Source: Streptomyces sp. CMB-StM0423 (GTDB taxonomy: Bacteria; Actinomycetota; Actinomycetes; Streptomycetales; Streptomycetaceae). From it: a stretch of DNA of 64,000 bases. Location of the stretch: positions 4,372,501-4,436,500 of the forward strand of contig NZ_CP025407.1 in assembly GCF_002847285.1 (NCBI RefSeq), in the 5' to 3' direction. Under the pieces are notes generated by a model. It did no database searches, was not told the DNA's origin, and saw only the letters and a program-made list of their open reading frames with translations. The position numbers and the translations under genes were made by a program. Shown piece by piece: positions 40,369 through 48,716 of this stretch (positions within the stretch are counted from its first letter, which is position 1; every line of letters begins with the position of its first letter).

Positions 40369-41238
40369 TCACGCGCTCGCGTCGAGGACCTCCCGCAGCT
40401 TCGCGCCGAACGCCTCCGGCTGGCCCGCGTAGCCGAACTCCGCGTCGAGGAAGCCGCCGTGGTGGCTGGGGAAGACCGTCGCCTCCTGCCCGAGCAGCGC
40501 GGCCGTGCCGCGTGCCGTACGGGCCGTGAAGGTGTCGCCGGACTCCTCGCCCACCGCGATGACCACGCGCGTCGGCGCGGCGGCGAGCGCGGCCGGGTCG
40601 GGGAGGTAGCCGCTGACGGCCCAGGAGTGGTCCGAGAGGAGCGGGTCGTCGCGGTTGCCGTCGTCGTCGGCCGGCATGCCGAAGGCCGCCGGGTCCGGCG
40701 CGGGCTGCGCGAAGTAGGCGTCGGTGAACTCGCCCTGCCACGCGCCGAGTCCCATGAACGCCGCCATGCCGGTGCCCCAGCCCTTGGCGTTGTACGCGTC
40801 GGTGACGCCCTGCCGGGCCCGCTCCGCGGCCTCGGCGTCGGGGAGCGCCGGGATGATCGGCGGCTCGTGCGCGACGAGCGTGGTCACGTCCTCCGGGTAA
40901 GCGGTCACCAGCGCCAGCGCCGTCACCGCGCCGCCGCTGCTGCCGAACAGCTCGACCGGGCCCGCGCCCAGCGCGGCGATGACGGCGTGCACGTCCTCGG
41001 CCTGCGTCTGCGGCGTGTGGTCGTGCCGGCCGTCCTTGCGGGTGCTGCGGCCGAGGCCGCGGGGGTCGTACGTGACGACGGTGCGGTCCGTGAACTCCGC
41101 CGCCAGGGCGCGGAAGCCGCTGGCGTCCATGGGCTGGCCGATGAGCAGCAGCGGGGGGCGGCCGTCGGCGGTGGGCAGGGGGCCGCGCACGTCGTAGACG
41201 AGGCCGGCGCCGGGGAGGTGCAGCGTGTGTGTGTCCAT
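40369..41238 (-). CDS. Alpha/beta-hydrolase
   Basis: The 289-residue protein has the nucleophile elbow VELFGSSGGAVTAL (G-x-S-x-G), the oxyanion-hole region LLLIGQPMDASGF and a late VFPSHHGGFLD that supplies the catalytic His. The acid is probably the Asp or Glu near VIAVGEESGD. Substrate is unknown (esterase, epoxide hydrolase or haloperoxidase-like). It diverges from an SRPBCC/ArsR pair across a gap with two small inverted repeats. Confidence 0.85.
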   Translation of the reverse strand: MDTHTLHLPGAGLVYDVRGPLPTADGRPPLLLIGQPMDASGFRALAAEFTDRTVVTYDPRGLGRSTRKDGRHDHTPQTQAEDVHAVIAALGAGPVELFGSSGGAVTALALVTAYPEDVTTLVAHEPPIIPALPDAEAAERARQGVTDAYNAKGWGTGMAAFMGLGAWQGEFTDAYFAQPAPDPAAFGMPADDDGNRDDPLLSDHSWAVSGYLPDPAALAAAPTRVVIAVGEESGDTFTARTARGTAALLGQEATVFPSHHGGFLDAEFGYAGQPEAFGAKLREVLDASA

Positions 41239-41298
41239 GTCCGTGCAGACGGTGCGGCGGGCCCGAACTCATCGGCACCGAATGTGACCCGCATCACC

Positions 41299-41349
41299 GC
41301 AACTCCGAGGTTGCAGTAGCCCCGATCCATGTGCAATGCTGCGGTTGCA
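41299..41349. promoter_or_regulatory. Repeated GCAAC/GTTGC inverted repeats, putative ArsR operator
   Basis: GCAAC-N6-GTTGC (41299-41314) and TGCAA-N8-TTGCA (41332-41349) stand between the divergent hydrolase and SRPBCC genes. The shared GGTTGCAG half-site suggests binding of one regulator to both; the ArsR-type gene in the same operon is the obvious candidate. Confidence 0.55.
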
Positions 41350-41372
41350 GATCGACACACGAGGAGGACACC

Positions 41373-41864
41373 GTGAAGGACATCGCGTACACCGACGCGG
41401 AGCTGGCGGAGCTCGACCGGGTCGCCCGCCAGATCGACATCGACGCCCCCGCCGACCGGGTCTGGGACCTGGTCGTCCGCCCCGGCTGGTACATCAACGA
41501 GGGCGAGGTCGATCCCGAGCCCGACCTGAGCTACGACGGGGACGTGGCCGTCGTCCGCGGTGACAAGCTCGGCGAGTTCCGGTTCAGCACCGTGGAGCTG
41601 GACAAGCCGCGCTACGCCGCCTTCCGCTGGCTCACCGGCCGGAACCAGCAGGGGGCCAAGGGCTCGACCCTCGTCGAGTTCTGGATCGACGAGCGCCCCG
41701 GCGGCGTGACGCTGCGCGTCGTGGAGAGCGGCTTCTCCCGCCTCTTCGACGAGCGGTCCCTGTGGCTCAAGGAGCGGGAGGGCAACGACGTGGGCTGGGT
41801 CGAGGAGCTGGCGGCCGGCAAGCGGTACGTCGAGCAGACCGCCGCCGCGGCCCCGCGGTCGTGA
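41373..41864 (+). CDS. SRPBCC (AHSA1/START-like) family protein
   Basis: The 163-residue protein starts at a GTG behind GAGGAGG. It has the AHSA1-type pattern ARQIDIDAPADRVWDLVVRPGWYINEG near the N-terminus and STLVEFWIDERPGGVTLRVVESGFSRL later. This helix-grip fold binds lipids or other small hydrophobic ligands. Its stop overlaps the GTG of the following ArsR gene, a common pairing in actinobacteria where the ligand-binding protein and repressor work together. Confidence 0.85.
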   Translation: MKDIAYTDAELAELDRVARQIDIDAPADRVWDLVVRPGWYINEGEVDPEPDLSYDGDVAVVRGDKLGEFRFSTVELDKPRYAAFRWLTGRNQQGAKGSTLVEFWIDERPGGVTLRVVESGFSRLFDERSLWLKEREGNDVGWVEELAAGKRYVEQTAAAAPRS

Positions 41865-42205
41865 CCGCCGCCGCCGGCCCCGCCGTCGTGTGTGCCGCGC
41901 TCGGCGAGCCGACGCGCTGGACGATACTCACCCGCCTCGGCGAGGGCCCGATGTCGGCGTCCGCGCTGGCCAAGGTCATGCCGGTGAGCCGGCAGGCCAT
42001 CGGCAAGCACCTCGACGTGCTGCGCGAGGTCGGTCTGGTCGAGTCGGAGCAGCGCGGCCGGGAGGTCGTGTACGTGGCCGTGGGCGCCCGCCTCAACGCG
42101 CTCGCCCGGGAGCTGGACCGGATCGGCCGGGCCTGGGAGACCCGCCTGCTGCGGATCAAGGAGCTGGCGGAACAGCCGGACTCCGACCCGCCGCCGCGGA
42201 GCTGA
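41861..42205 (+). CDS. ArsR-family winged-helix repressor
   Basis: The 114-residue protein has the ArsR DNA-binding region AALGEPTRWTILTRLGEGPMSASALAKVMPVSRQAIGKHLDVLREVGLVESEQRGREVVYVAVG. The alpha-3 and alpha-5 metal sites are missing (no DxHx10H motif, no ELCVCDL cysteines), so it is not a metal sensor of the known types. The last helix (LNALARELDRIGRAWETRLLRIKELAE) is a dimerisation helix. It is translationally coupled to the SRPBCC gene. Confidence 0.88.
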   Translation: MTAAAGPAVVCAALGEPTRWTILTRLGEGPMSASALAKVMPVSRQAIGKHLDVLREVGLVESEQRGREVVYVAVGARLNALARELDRIGRAWETRLLRIKELAEQPDSDPPPRS

Positions 42206-42211
42206 GCAGAA

Positions 42212-42251
42212 GCGAACCCCCCTCCCCGGGCGGCCGGGGAGGGGGGTTCGC
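42212..42251. terminator. Bidirectional terminator
   Basis: Perfect 18-base arms (GCGAACCCCCCTCCCCGG and its complement) with a 4-base loop sit between the converging arsR and siderophore permease genes. Confidence 0.85.
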
Positions 42252-42254
42252 ACG

Positions 42255-44342
42255 TCACCGGGCGGAGCGGCTGCGTACCAGGAGGTACAGGAAGTACGGC
42301 GTGCCGATGACGGCCGTCATCAGGCCCGCGCCGAGCTGCGCCGGGGCGATCACCGAGCGGCCGATGAGGTCCGCCGTGCACACCAGCACCGCGCCCAGCA
42401 GCACCGCGACCGGGACCACCCGGGTGTGCTGCCTGCCCACCAGCGCCCGCGCCGCGTGCGGCGCCACCAGGCCGACGAACCCGATCGTGCCCGCCGCCGA
42501 CACCGCCGTACCGGCCAGCACCACGCTCAGGATCAGCAGCCACAGCCGGCTGCGGCCGAGGTCGAGGCCGAGCAGCCGCGGCGTGTCCTCGTCCAGCGAG
42601 ACGAGGTCCAGCTCCCGGCGGCGTACCACCGCGATGGCGAGCCCCACGACCAGGACGATCGCCAGCGGCACCACGTCCGGCAGCGTCCGCCCGTACGTCG
42701 AGCCGGAGAGCCAGGTCAGCGCCATCGTCGCGTTGAACGGGTCGGTCAGCACGATCAGCAGGCTGATCAGCGCCGTCGAGGCGGTGGCGAAGCCCATGCC
42801 GACGAGCACCAGCCGGTTCTGCTGGAACCCGCCGCGGGCGGCGAGCCCGAAGACCCCGACCGAGGTGAGCGCCGCGCCGCCCAGCGCGGCCGCGGACAGG
42901 CCCCACGAGCTGGGCACCGACACCGTCGTCACCAGCAGCACCGCGCCGAGCGCCGCGCCGTTGGAGACGCCGAGCACGCCCGGCTCGGCCAGCGGGTTGC
43001 GGGTCACGGCCTGCACGATCGTGCCGGAGAGCGCGAGCGCGGCGCCGGCCAGCAGCGCGGCGAGCACCCGCGGGACGCGGGTGTCCAGGACCACCTCGGT
43101 GGTCGGCCCCGCCCGGCCCTGCAGCCAGTTGGCGACGTCGCCCAGGAGCAGCTTGGTGTCGCCGACGAGCAGCGCGATGAGCGTGACGGCGACCAGCGCA
43201 GCCACCAGCACCGCCGTGGTGGCCACGAACGTGCGGTGGCTGCGGATACGCAGCTTGTCGGTGTCCGCCGCGCCCGCGGTGTCCCGCAGCCGGGCGGCCA
43301 TCACGACGAGGAACACCGCGCCGACGAGGCTCGTCACCACGCCCGTCGGTACGGACACCGCCGTGTCCGACGGCACCATGGCCCGCAGCAGCACGTCCGA
43401 GCCGAGCACCAGCGCCATGCCCAGCAGCGCAGCCAGCGGAATGCCCGCCCGCGTCTTGCCGTACGTACGGAACCTGCGGGCGACCGACCGCACCAGCGCC
43501 GGCGCACACAGCCCCACGAAGCCGATCGGCCCCGCGAGCGTCACCGACGCCGCGGCGAGCAGCACCGCGAGCAGCACCGCCGTGACGCGGGTGGCGCGCA
43601 CCGGGACGCCGAGCCCGCGGGCGGCGTCGTCGCCGAGGGCCAGGGCGTCGATGCGCCGGGAGAGGAGGAGCAGCCCGGCGAGCCCGGCGACGGCGAGCGG
43701 CAGCATCTGCGTCACGCCGTCCCAGCCGCTCTGCGAGATGCTGCCCTGGTGCCACTCGTAGAGACCCTGCGTCTCCTCGGGGAAGAGCAGCAGCATCCCC
43801 TCGGTGACCGCGTACAGCCCGAGCGTCAGCGCGCTGCCGGCGAGCACCAGCCGTACGGTGCCCGTGCCCAGGCCCGAGAGCCCCAGCACCACCGCCGCGG
43901 CGGCGAGCCCGCCGGCGAACGCGACGCCGGAGGACGCCAGCAGCGGCATCGACACCCCGGTGGCAGCGGCCAGCCCCAGCGCGGCGTACGAACCGGCGTT
44001 GACGGCGAGCGTGTCCGGCGAGGCCAGCACGTTGCGGCTGACCGCCTGGAGGGCGGTGCCCGCGATCGCCAGCGCCGCGCCGACCACCAGACCGGCGACC
44101 ATCCGGGGCAGCCGGGACGCGATGACGACGGAGGAGTCTGCCGGGTCCGCCTGCCCGGTGAGGGCCTTCCAGACCTCGCCGGCGCCGGCGTCGGCGGTGC
44201 CCTGGGTGAGGTCGGCGACCGCGAGGACCGCGACCAGCAGCGCGAGCCCTGCGGCCACCGCCGCCGCGCCCGTCCGCGACCGTGCGGTCGGCGGCGGGGC
44301 TGGCGCGGCGGCGGTGGTGGTGGTCGGGGCGGTGACGGCCAT
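42255..44342 (-). CDS. Siderophore ABC transporter permease, fused FecCD pair
   Basis: The 695-residue protein is two FecCD permeases in one chain. Each half carries the family motif: ASRLPRMVAGLVVGAALAIAGTALQAVSRNVLASPDTLAVNAGS (half one) and DTRVPRVLAALLAGAALALSGTIVQAVTRNPLAEPGVLGVSNGA (half two), and each ends in a GFVGLCAPALVR/GFVGLVAPHAAR segment, as in FhuB. About 18-20 helices are expected. It imports ferric siderophore with the lipoprotein and ATPase encoded just upstream; only 3 bases separate it from the binding-protein gene. Confidence 0.93.
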   Translation of the reverse strand: MAVTAPTTTTAAAPAPPPTARSRTGAAAVAAGLALLVAVLAVADLTQGTADAGAGEVWKALTGQADPADSSVVIASRLPRMVAGLVVGAALAIAGTALQAVSRNVLASPDTLAVNAGSYAALGLAAATGVSMPLLASSGVAFAGGLAAAAVVLGLSGLGTGTVRLVLAGSALTLGLYAVTEGMLLLFPEETQGLYEWHQGSISQSGWDGVTQMLPLAVAGLAGLLLLSRRIDALALGDDAARGLGVPVRATRVTAVLLAVLLAAASVTLAGPIGFVGLCAPALVRSVARRFRTYGKTRAGIPLAALLGMALVLGSDVLLRAMVPSDTAVSVPTGVVTSLVGAVFLVVMAARLRDTAGAADTDKLRIRSHRTFVATTAVLVAALVAVTLIALLVGDTKLLLGDVANWLQGRAGPTTEVVLDTRVPRVLAALLAGAALALSGTIVQAVTRNPLAEPGVLGVSNGAALGAVLLVTTVSVPSSWGLSAAALGGAALTSVGVFGLAARGGFQQNRLVLVGMGFATASTALISLLIVLTDPFNATMALTWLSGSTYGRTLPDVVPLAIVLVVGLAIAVVRRRELDLVSLDEDTPRLLGLDLGRSRLWLLILSVVLAGTAVSAAGTIGFVGLVAPHAARALVGRQHTRVVPVAVLLGAVLVCTADLIGRSVIAPAQLGAGLMTAVIGTPYFLYLLVRSRSAR

Positions 44343-44345
44343 CGG

Positions 44346-45347
44346 CTACTTGGTCAGCTCGGCGACGAGGGAGTCGACGTACTGGTTCATCGAGCCGATG
44401 GCGCCGAACATCCAGGTGCCGTCCTCGATCCGGTGGACGTCGCCGGCCTTCACGAACGGCAGCGACTTCCAGACGGAGTTGTCCTTGAGCACGCCGGTGA
44501 AGGGGGTGCTGGCCTCGTCCTTGTCGTTGGCGACGTAGACGAACTGCGTGTCCCCGGGGAGTTTCGTCAGGCCCTCGACATCGGTGGAGCCGAGGCCGTA
44601 GTCCTTGTCGCCCTTGACGTCCCAGGAGTTCTCCAGGCCCAGCCGCTCGTTGACGGCGCCGAGCTGCGAGCCGGCGGTGAAGGCGCGGATGGAGACCTGG
44701 TTGGAGACGACGTAGCCGTCGGCGGTGGCGATCTTCTTGCCGCCCAGACCGGCCTCGTCGATGGCCTTCTTGCCCTCGTCGAGCTTGGCGTCGAAGTCCG
44801 CCTTCAGCTTCTCGGCCCGGTCGGTCGTGCCGGTGGCCTTCGCGATGAGGTCGAGGTTCTCCGTCATCTGGCCGAGCGGGTCGGCGGCGTCCGCGGAGCG
44901 CAGGGTGAGCACGGGGGCGTGCTCGCCGAGCTGCTTGACGGCCGACTCGGGCAGGTCGGTGGTGGCGATCACCAGGTCGGGGTTGAGCGCGGCGATCGTG
45001 TCGATGCTGGGCTCGCCGCGGGTGCCGATCTCCTTGGGCTCGCCGGTGAGCGGGACCGCGGTGTCCCAGGTGCGGTAGCCCTTGACGTCGGCTACGCCGA
45101 CGGGGTCGACGCCCAGCGATACGAGGCTTTCGACCACGTTCCACTCGGTGCCGACGACCTTGGTGGCGGGCCCGTTCTCGAGCGTCACCTTCTTGCCGTT
45201 GGAGTCGGTCAGGGTGATCGGCTGCGCGGCGCCCTTGCCGGCGCCGCCCTTGTCGTCGTCGTCCGCGGCGTCTTCCGTGGTGCCGCAGGCGGCCAGGGTG
45301 AGCGTCGCGGCGGTGGCGACCGCCGCGGTCAGCAGGAGGCGTTTCAT
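44346..45347 (-). CDS. Iron-siderophore substrate-binding lipoprotein
   Basis: The 333-residue protein has a lipoprotein signal peptide MKRLLLTAAVATAATLTLAACG with Cys21 as the lipidation site, an Asp/Gly/Lys linker, and a class III (FepB/FhuD/BtuF-like) binding domain: VVGTEWNVVESLVSLGVDPVGVADVKGY and IDTIAALNPDLVIATTDL. It captures ferric siderophores outside the cell. It overlaps the ATPase gene by 4 bases (ATGA). Confidence 0.93.
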   Translation of the reverse strand: MKRLLLTAAVATAATLTLAACGTTEDAADDDDKGGAGKGAAQPITLTDSNGKKVTLENGPATKVVGTEWNVVESLVSLGVDPVGVADVKGYRTWDTAVPLTGEPKEIGTRGEPSIDTIAALNPDLVIATTDLPESAVKQLGEHAPVLTLRSADAADPLGQMTENLDLIAKATGTTDRAEKLKADFDAKLDEGKKAIDEAGLGGKKIATADGYVVSNQVSIRAFTAGSQLGAVNERLGLENSWDVKGDKDYGLGSTDVEGLTKLPGDTQFVYVANDKDEASTPFTGVLKDNSVWKSLPFVKAGDVHRIEDGTWMFGAIGSMNQYVDSLVAELTK

Positions 45348-46204
45348 GAGGAAGTGCTGAGCCTTTCGCTTCGCTTGTGGTGCCGGCCGATCGCGCGGGT
45401 GCGCAGCCGGCCCGTCAGGGGGTCGTCGTCGACGTCGATGCGGATTCCGTACGCCTTGCTGAGCAGTTCGGGCAGCAGGACGTCCTCCGGGCGGCCGTCG
45501 CCGACGATGCGGCCGTCGTCGAGCAGGACCATGCGGTCGGCGACGGCCGCCGCCTGGTCGAGGTCGTGCAGGACGGCGCCCACCGCGATGCGGTGGTCGT
45601 CGGCCAGGTCGCGTACCAGATCGAGGAGTTCGACCTGGTAGCGCAGATCGAGGTGGTTGGTCGGCTCGTCGAGGAGCAGCACGCCGGTGTCCTGCGCGAG
45701 GCAGCCGGCCAGCCAGACGCGCTGCAACTGCCCGCCGGACAGGTGCTCGGCGCCGCGCTCGGCGAGGTCGGTGACGCCGGTCATCGCCAGCGCCCGGTCG
45801 ACGGCGGCGCGCCCGCCGGGGTCGGAGGCGCCCCAGCGGCCGCGGTACGGGTAGCGGCCGAACTCCACGACGTCGCGGACGGTCAGCCCGCTGGGCGTGG
45901 GCCGCCCCTGCGTGAGCAGCGCGACGTGCCGGGCGAAGTGCCGGGTGGACATCGCGAACCCGTCGGTCTCCTCGTCGATGACGAGGCTGGCGCGGCGGGC
46001 CCGTTGGAGCCGCGCGAGGGTGCGCAGCAGCGTCGACTTGCCGCTGCCGTTGGGCCCGACGAGGACGGTCACCTCCCCGGGCCGCAGCCGCAGCGAGGCG
46101 TCGTGGACGACGTCGACGCCGTCGTACGCCACGGTGACGTCGGCGGCGGACAGGGCGTGCCCGCGGGCTCCCGCGGCGGTGGGCGTGCTCTCTCCGGCTC
46201 TCAC
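45344..46204 (-). CDS. Siderophore ABC transporter ATP-binding protein
   Basis: The 286-residue ATPase has Walker A VGPNGSGKSTLLRTLARL, Q-loop LTQGR, ABC signature LSGGQLQRVWLAGCLAQ, Walker B GVLLLDEPTNHLD and the H-loop VLHDLDQAA. It powers ferric-siderophore uptake through the fused permease. Gene order is ATPase, lipoprotein, permease, transcribed from an iron-box promoter. The GTG start at 46204 lies 6 bases after the iron box. Confidence 0.93.
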   Translation of the reverse strand: MRAGESTPTAAGARGHALSAADVTVAYDGVDVVHDASLRLRPGEVTVLVGPNGSGKSTLLRTLARLQRARRASLVIDEETDGFAMSTRHFARHVALLTQGRPTPSGLTVRDVVEFGRYPYRGRWGASDPGGRAAVDRALAMTGVTDLAERGAEHLSGGQLQRVWLAGCLAQDTGVLLLDEPTNHLDLRYQVELLDLVRDLADDHRIAVGAVLHDLDQAAAVADRMVLLDDGRIVGDGRPEDVLLPELLSKAYGIRIDVDDDPLTGRLRTRAIGRHHKRSERLSTSS

Positions 46205-46210
46205 GGGAGC

Positions 46211-46229
46211 TTAGGTTAACCTAACCTCA
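46211..46229 (-). promoter_or_regulatory. DtxR/DmdR-type iron box
   Basis: TTAGGTTAACCTAACCT includes the perfect palindrome TTAGGTTAACCTAA and matches the consensus of IdeR/DmdR1 iron boxes. It overlaps the promoter of the siderophore importer operon, so transcription should be repressed when Fe2+ is plentiful. Confidence 0.92.
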
Positions 46230-46519
46230 CCCCGCCCCGGCAGTCAGTACGCCGGAGAAGTCTGCGGGCGGGCCGGGCAGGGCCGGCGGACGAAGGGGAT
46301 GACGCGGTACGGAGGCGCCGGGGGCGGCCTCGTGGGCGTACGCGTGGATCTTGAAGCTGCCTGCCGGAACGGCCCGGCGGCGCCGGGAGGCGAACCTCAC
46401 TGGCGCGCGAGGGGGGTGGCGGGGCGAGAATACGGGTGGGCGGCGTGCGGATGCCGGACCCACCGGCGTGGTGCCGCGGCACCCGCGGCGCCCGCAGACG
46501 AGCACATCCTGGAGGCTCC
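46230..46519. other. Intergenic region before lnt
   Basis: I see no convincing gene or hairpin in this stretch. A minus-strand frame (46227-46535) of Arg/Pro-rich composition lacks a ribosome binding site and is judged chance. It should hold the promoter of the lnt gene. Confidence 0.4.
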
Positions 46520-48220
46520 GTGACCGCCGCACCACCGCGTACGACAGCCGCCCCCACGGGCGGCGGGGAGGCCCTGCCGGCCACCGTGCCGTGGGCCGCC
46601 GCCGTGGGGCTGCGGGCGCCGTGGCTGGCGGCGCTGAGCCGCCGGGCGTGGTTCCCGCCCGCGCTGGCCGCGGTCGCCGGGGTGCTGCTCGCGCTGGCCT
46701 TCCCGCCGTACGGGCTGTGGCCGCTGGCCGCCGTCGCGCCCGCGGGGCTGTTCGTGCTGCTGCGCGGCGCCCGCCGCAAGCGGGACGCGTTCTGGCTCGG
46801 CACCGCCTTCGGCGTCGCCTTCTTCGTCCCCCTGCTGTGGTGGCTGTCCAACCTCGGCATCCTGCCGTGGCTGCTGCTCAGCATCATCCAGGCGCTGATG
46901 CTCGGCGGCCTGTGCCTCGCCGTGCCGCCGCTGGTGCGGCTGCCGGTGTGGTGGGTATGGGCGGCGGCCTGGTGGGTGGCGGTCGAGGCGGCGCGCTCGC
47001 GGGTGCCGCTGGGCGGCTTCCCCTGGGGCCGGCTGGCCTTCAGCCAGGCCGACGCCCCGACGCTCGGCTGGGCCTCGGTCGGCGGCGCCCCGGGGGTCAG
47101 CGCCGTCGTCGCGCTCGCCGCGGGCGCGCTCGCGGCGCTGGTCACCGCGCGGGCCGCGCGCCGGGTGGTGCCGGCGGTCGCGCTGGCCGGGGCGGTGGCA
47201 CTGGGGGCGTGCGGGATGCTGCTGCTGCCCAGCGCGGGCGAGGCGGGCGACGAGCGGGCGACCGTGGCCGTGGTGCAGGGCAACGTGCCGCGGGCGCGCA
47301 GCCTGGAGGAGCAGGCCCGGGTCGAGATGGTCGCCGAGAACCACATCGCGGCCACCGAGGAACTGGTCGAGGACATCAGGGCGGGCCGGGCGGAGAAGCC
47401 GGACCTGGTGCTGTGGCCGGAGAACGCCACCGACCGCGACCCGCGCAACGACCCCGTACTCAGCGCCCGGATCTCCCAGGTCGTGGACGACCTCGGCGCC
47501 CCCCTCGTCGTCGGCGCCATCCTGGACGCCCCCGACGACCGCATCCGCAACGCCGGCCTCCTCTGGCTCCCGGGCAGCGGCCCCGGCGAGTACTACGCCA
47601 AGCGGCAGCTCGTGCCCTTCGGCGAGTACATCCCGATGCGCTCGCTGCTCGGCGGCTTCGGCGACCTCCAGCTCATCCCGCGCGACTTCGAGCCGGGCAA
47701 GGAGGCGGTGCGGCTGGACGCCGGGGCCGTGCACCTGGCGGAGTCGATCTGCTACGAGGTCGCGTACGACGGCCAGGTCCGCGACCAGGTGCGTACCGGG
47801 GCCAACCTACTGGCCGTACCCACCAACAACGCCACCTACATGCGCGACGGCAACCTCGGCGAGCCCGAGCAGCAGCTCGCGATGTCGCGGCTGCGGGCGG
47901 TCGAGCACGACCGCTCGACGCTGGTCGCCTCCACGACGGGCATCAGCGCGATCGTCACGCCGGACGGCGAGACGGTCGACGAGACGGGCCCGTGGCGCCG
48001 CGAGGTGCTGACGGCGGAGGTCCCGCTGCGCACGGACGAGACGCTGGCGACGCGGGTGGGCTCGGCCCCGGAGTGGGCGATCGTGGCTCTGGCGGCCGGC
48101 GCGGTGGGCACGGCGGTGTACCTGCGCCGCCGCGACGCCGCTGCGGCGTCCGCTCCCGCTGCGGCTCCGGCTCCGGCTCCGGCTCCGGCTTCCGAGGCCC
48201 GTACGCCGACGGAGGACTGA
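46520..48220 (+). CDS. lnt: Apolipoprotein N-acyltransferase
   Basis: The 566-residue protein has about seven N-terminal helices and a C-terminal nitrilase-like domain with the catalytic Glu in LVLWPENATDR, Lys in YYAKRQLVPFGEYIP and Cys in AESICYEVAYD. It adds the third acyl chain to lipoproteins. The GTG at 46520 directly follows GGAGG; longer starts lack one. An Ala/Pro tandem tail (about residues 540-560) trails the last helix. It lies apart from ppm-like glycosyltransferase genes that often accompany it. Confidence 0.9.
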   Translation: MTAAPPRTTAAPTGGGEALPATVPWAAAVGLRAPWLAALSRRAWFPPALAAVAGVLLALAFPPYGLWPLAAVAPAGLFVLLRGARRKRDAFWLGTAFGVAFFVPLLWWLSNLGILPWLLLSIIQALMLGGLCLAVPPLVRLPVWWVWAAAWWVAVEAARSRVPLGGFPWGRLAFSQADAPTLGWASVGGAPGVSAVVALAAGALAALVTARAARRVVPAVALAGAVALGACGMLLLPSAGEAGDERATVAVVQGNVPRARSLEEQARVEMVAENHIAATEELVEDIRAGRAEKPDLVLWPENATDRDPRNDPVLSARISQVVDDLGAPLVVGAILDAPDDRIRNAGLLWLPGSGPGEYYAKRQLVPFGEYIPMRSLLGGFGDLQLIPRDFEPGKEAVRLDAGAVHLAESICYEVAYDGQVRDQVRTGANLLAVPTNNATYMRDGNLGEPEQQLAMSRLRAVEHDRSTLVASTTGISAIVTPDGETVDETGPWRREVLTAEVPLRTDETLATRVGSAPEWAIVALAAGAVGTAVYLRRRDAAAASAPAAAPAPAPAPASEARTPTED

Positions 48221-48229
48221 CCCGCCGCC

Positions 48230-48716
48230 GTGACGGGACTGGGGGCGGACTTCCGGCGGCTGTGGTTATCCTCCGCGGTCTCCAACCTCGGCGACGGCGT
48301 CCGCCTGACCGTCCTGCCCCCTGCCGGCCGCCGCAGTGACCCGCGACCCGGTCGCCGTCGCCGCCGTGTCGGTGGCGGCCGGACTCCCCTGGCTGCTGGT
48401 CAGCCTCCCCGCCGGCGCCCTGGCCGATCGGGTCGACCGCCGCCGGCTGATGGTCGCGGTCCAGCTCGTCCGGATGTGCCTGGCCGCGCTCCTCACGGCG
48501 ACCGTCCTGGCCGGCCGCTCCTCGATCGCGGTGCTGTGCGCCTTCGTGTTCCTGCTGGGGACCGGGGAGGTGGTCTTCGACGCCGCGGCTCGTACGCTGC
48601 TGGGGGTCTCGGCGCTGCTCGCCGGGCCGGGCGGCGCCGACGGGTCCGGCGGTGACGGGCCCGGCGCAGGGCCCGGCGCCGGGCCCTGCGCCGGGGTCAG
48701 TGGAAGCGGGTCGTGA
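48230..48716 (+). pseudogene. Remnant of an MFS transporter gene
   Basis: An initial GTG frame (GADFRRLWLSSAVSNLGDGVRLTVLP) and a second frame (VTRDPVAVAAVSVAAGLPWLLVSLPAGALADRVDRRRLMVAVQLVRMCLAALLTATVLAG, from about 48330) together make the first four helices of an MFS protein of the 'DFRRLW' type. A one-base shift in the CTGCCCCCTGCC run near 48315 separates them. After AARTLLGVSALLAG the rest of the transporter is missing and the frame runs into Gly-rich terminator sequence. It contains a TTA codon (about 48267). Confidence 0.8.
48660..48695 (-). terminator. 36-base perfect palindrome, terminator
   Basis: CCCGGCGCAGGGCCCGGC and its exact complement abut without a spacer, ending one base before the stop codon (48697) of the minus-strand propeller gene. 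It would fold into a very stable hairpin and also lies at the end of the MFS remnant. Confidence 0.8.

Noticed and set aside
41762..45144. 1125-codon antisense frame over the siderophore permease
   Set aside because: It is a frame shadow of the minus-strand FecCD gene with Arg/Gly-dominated composition.
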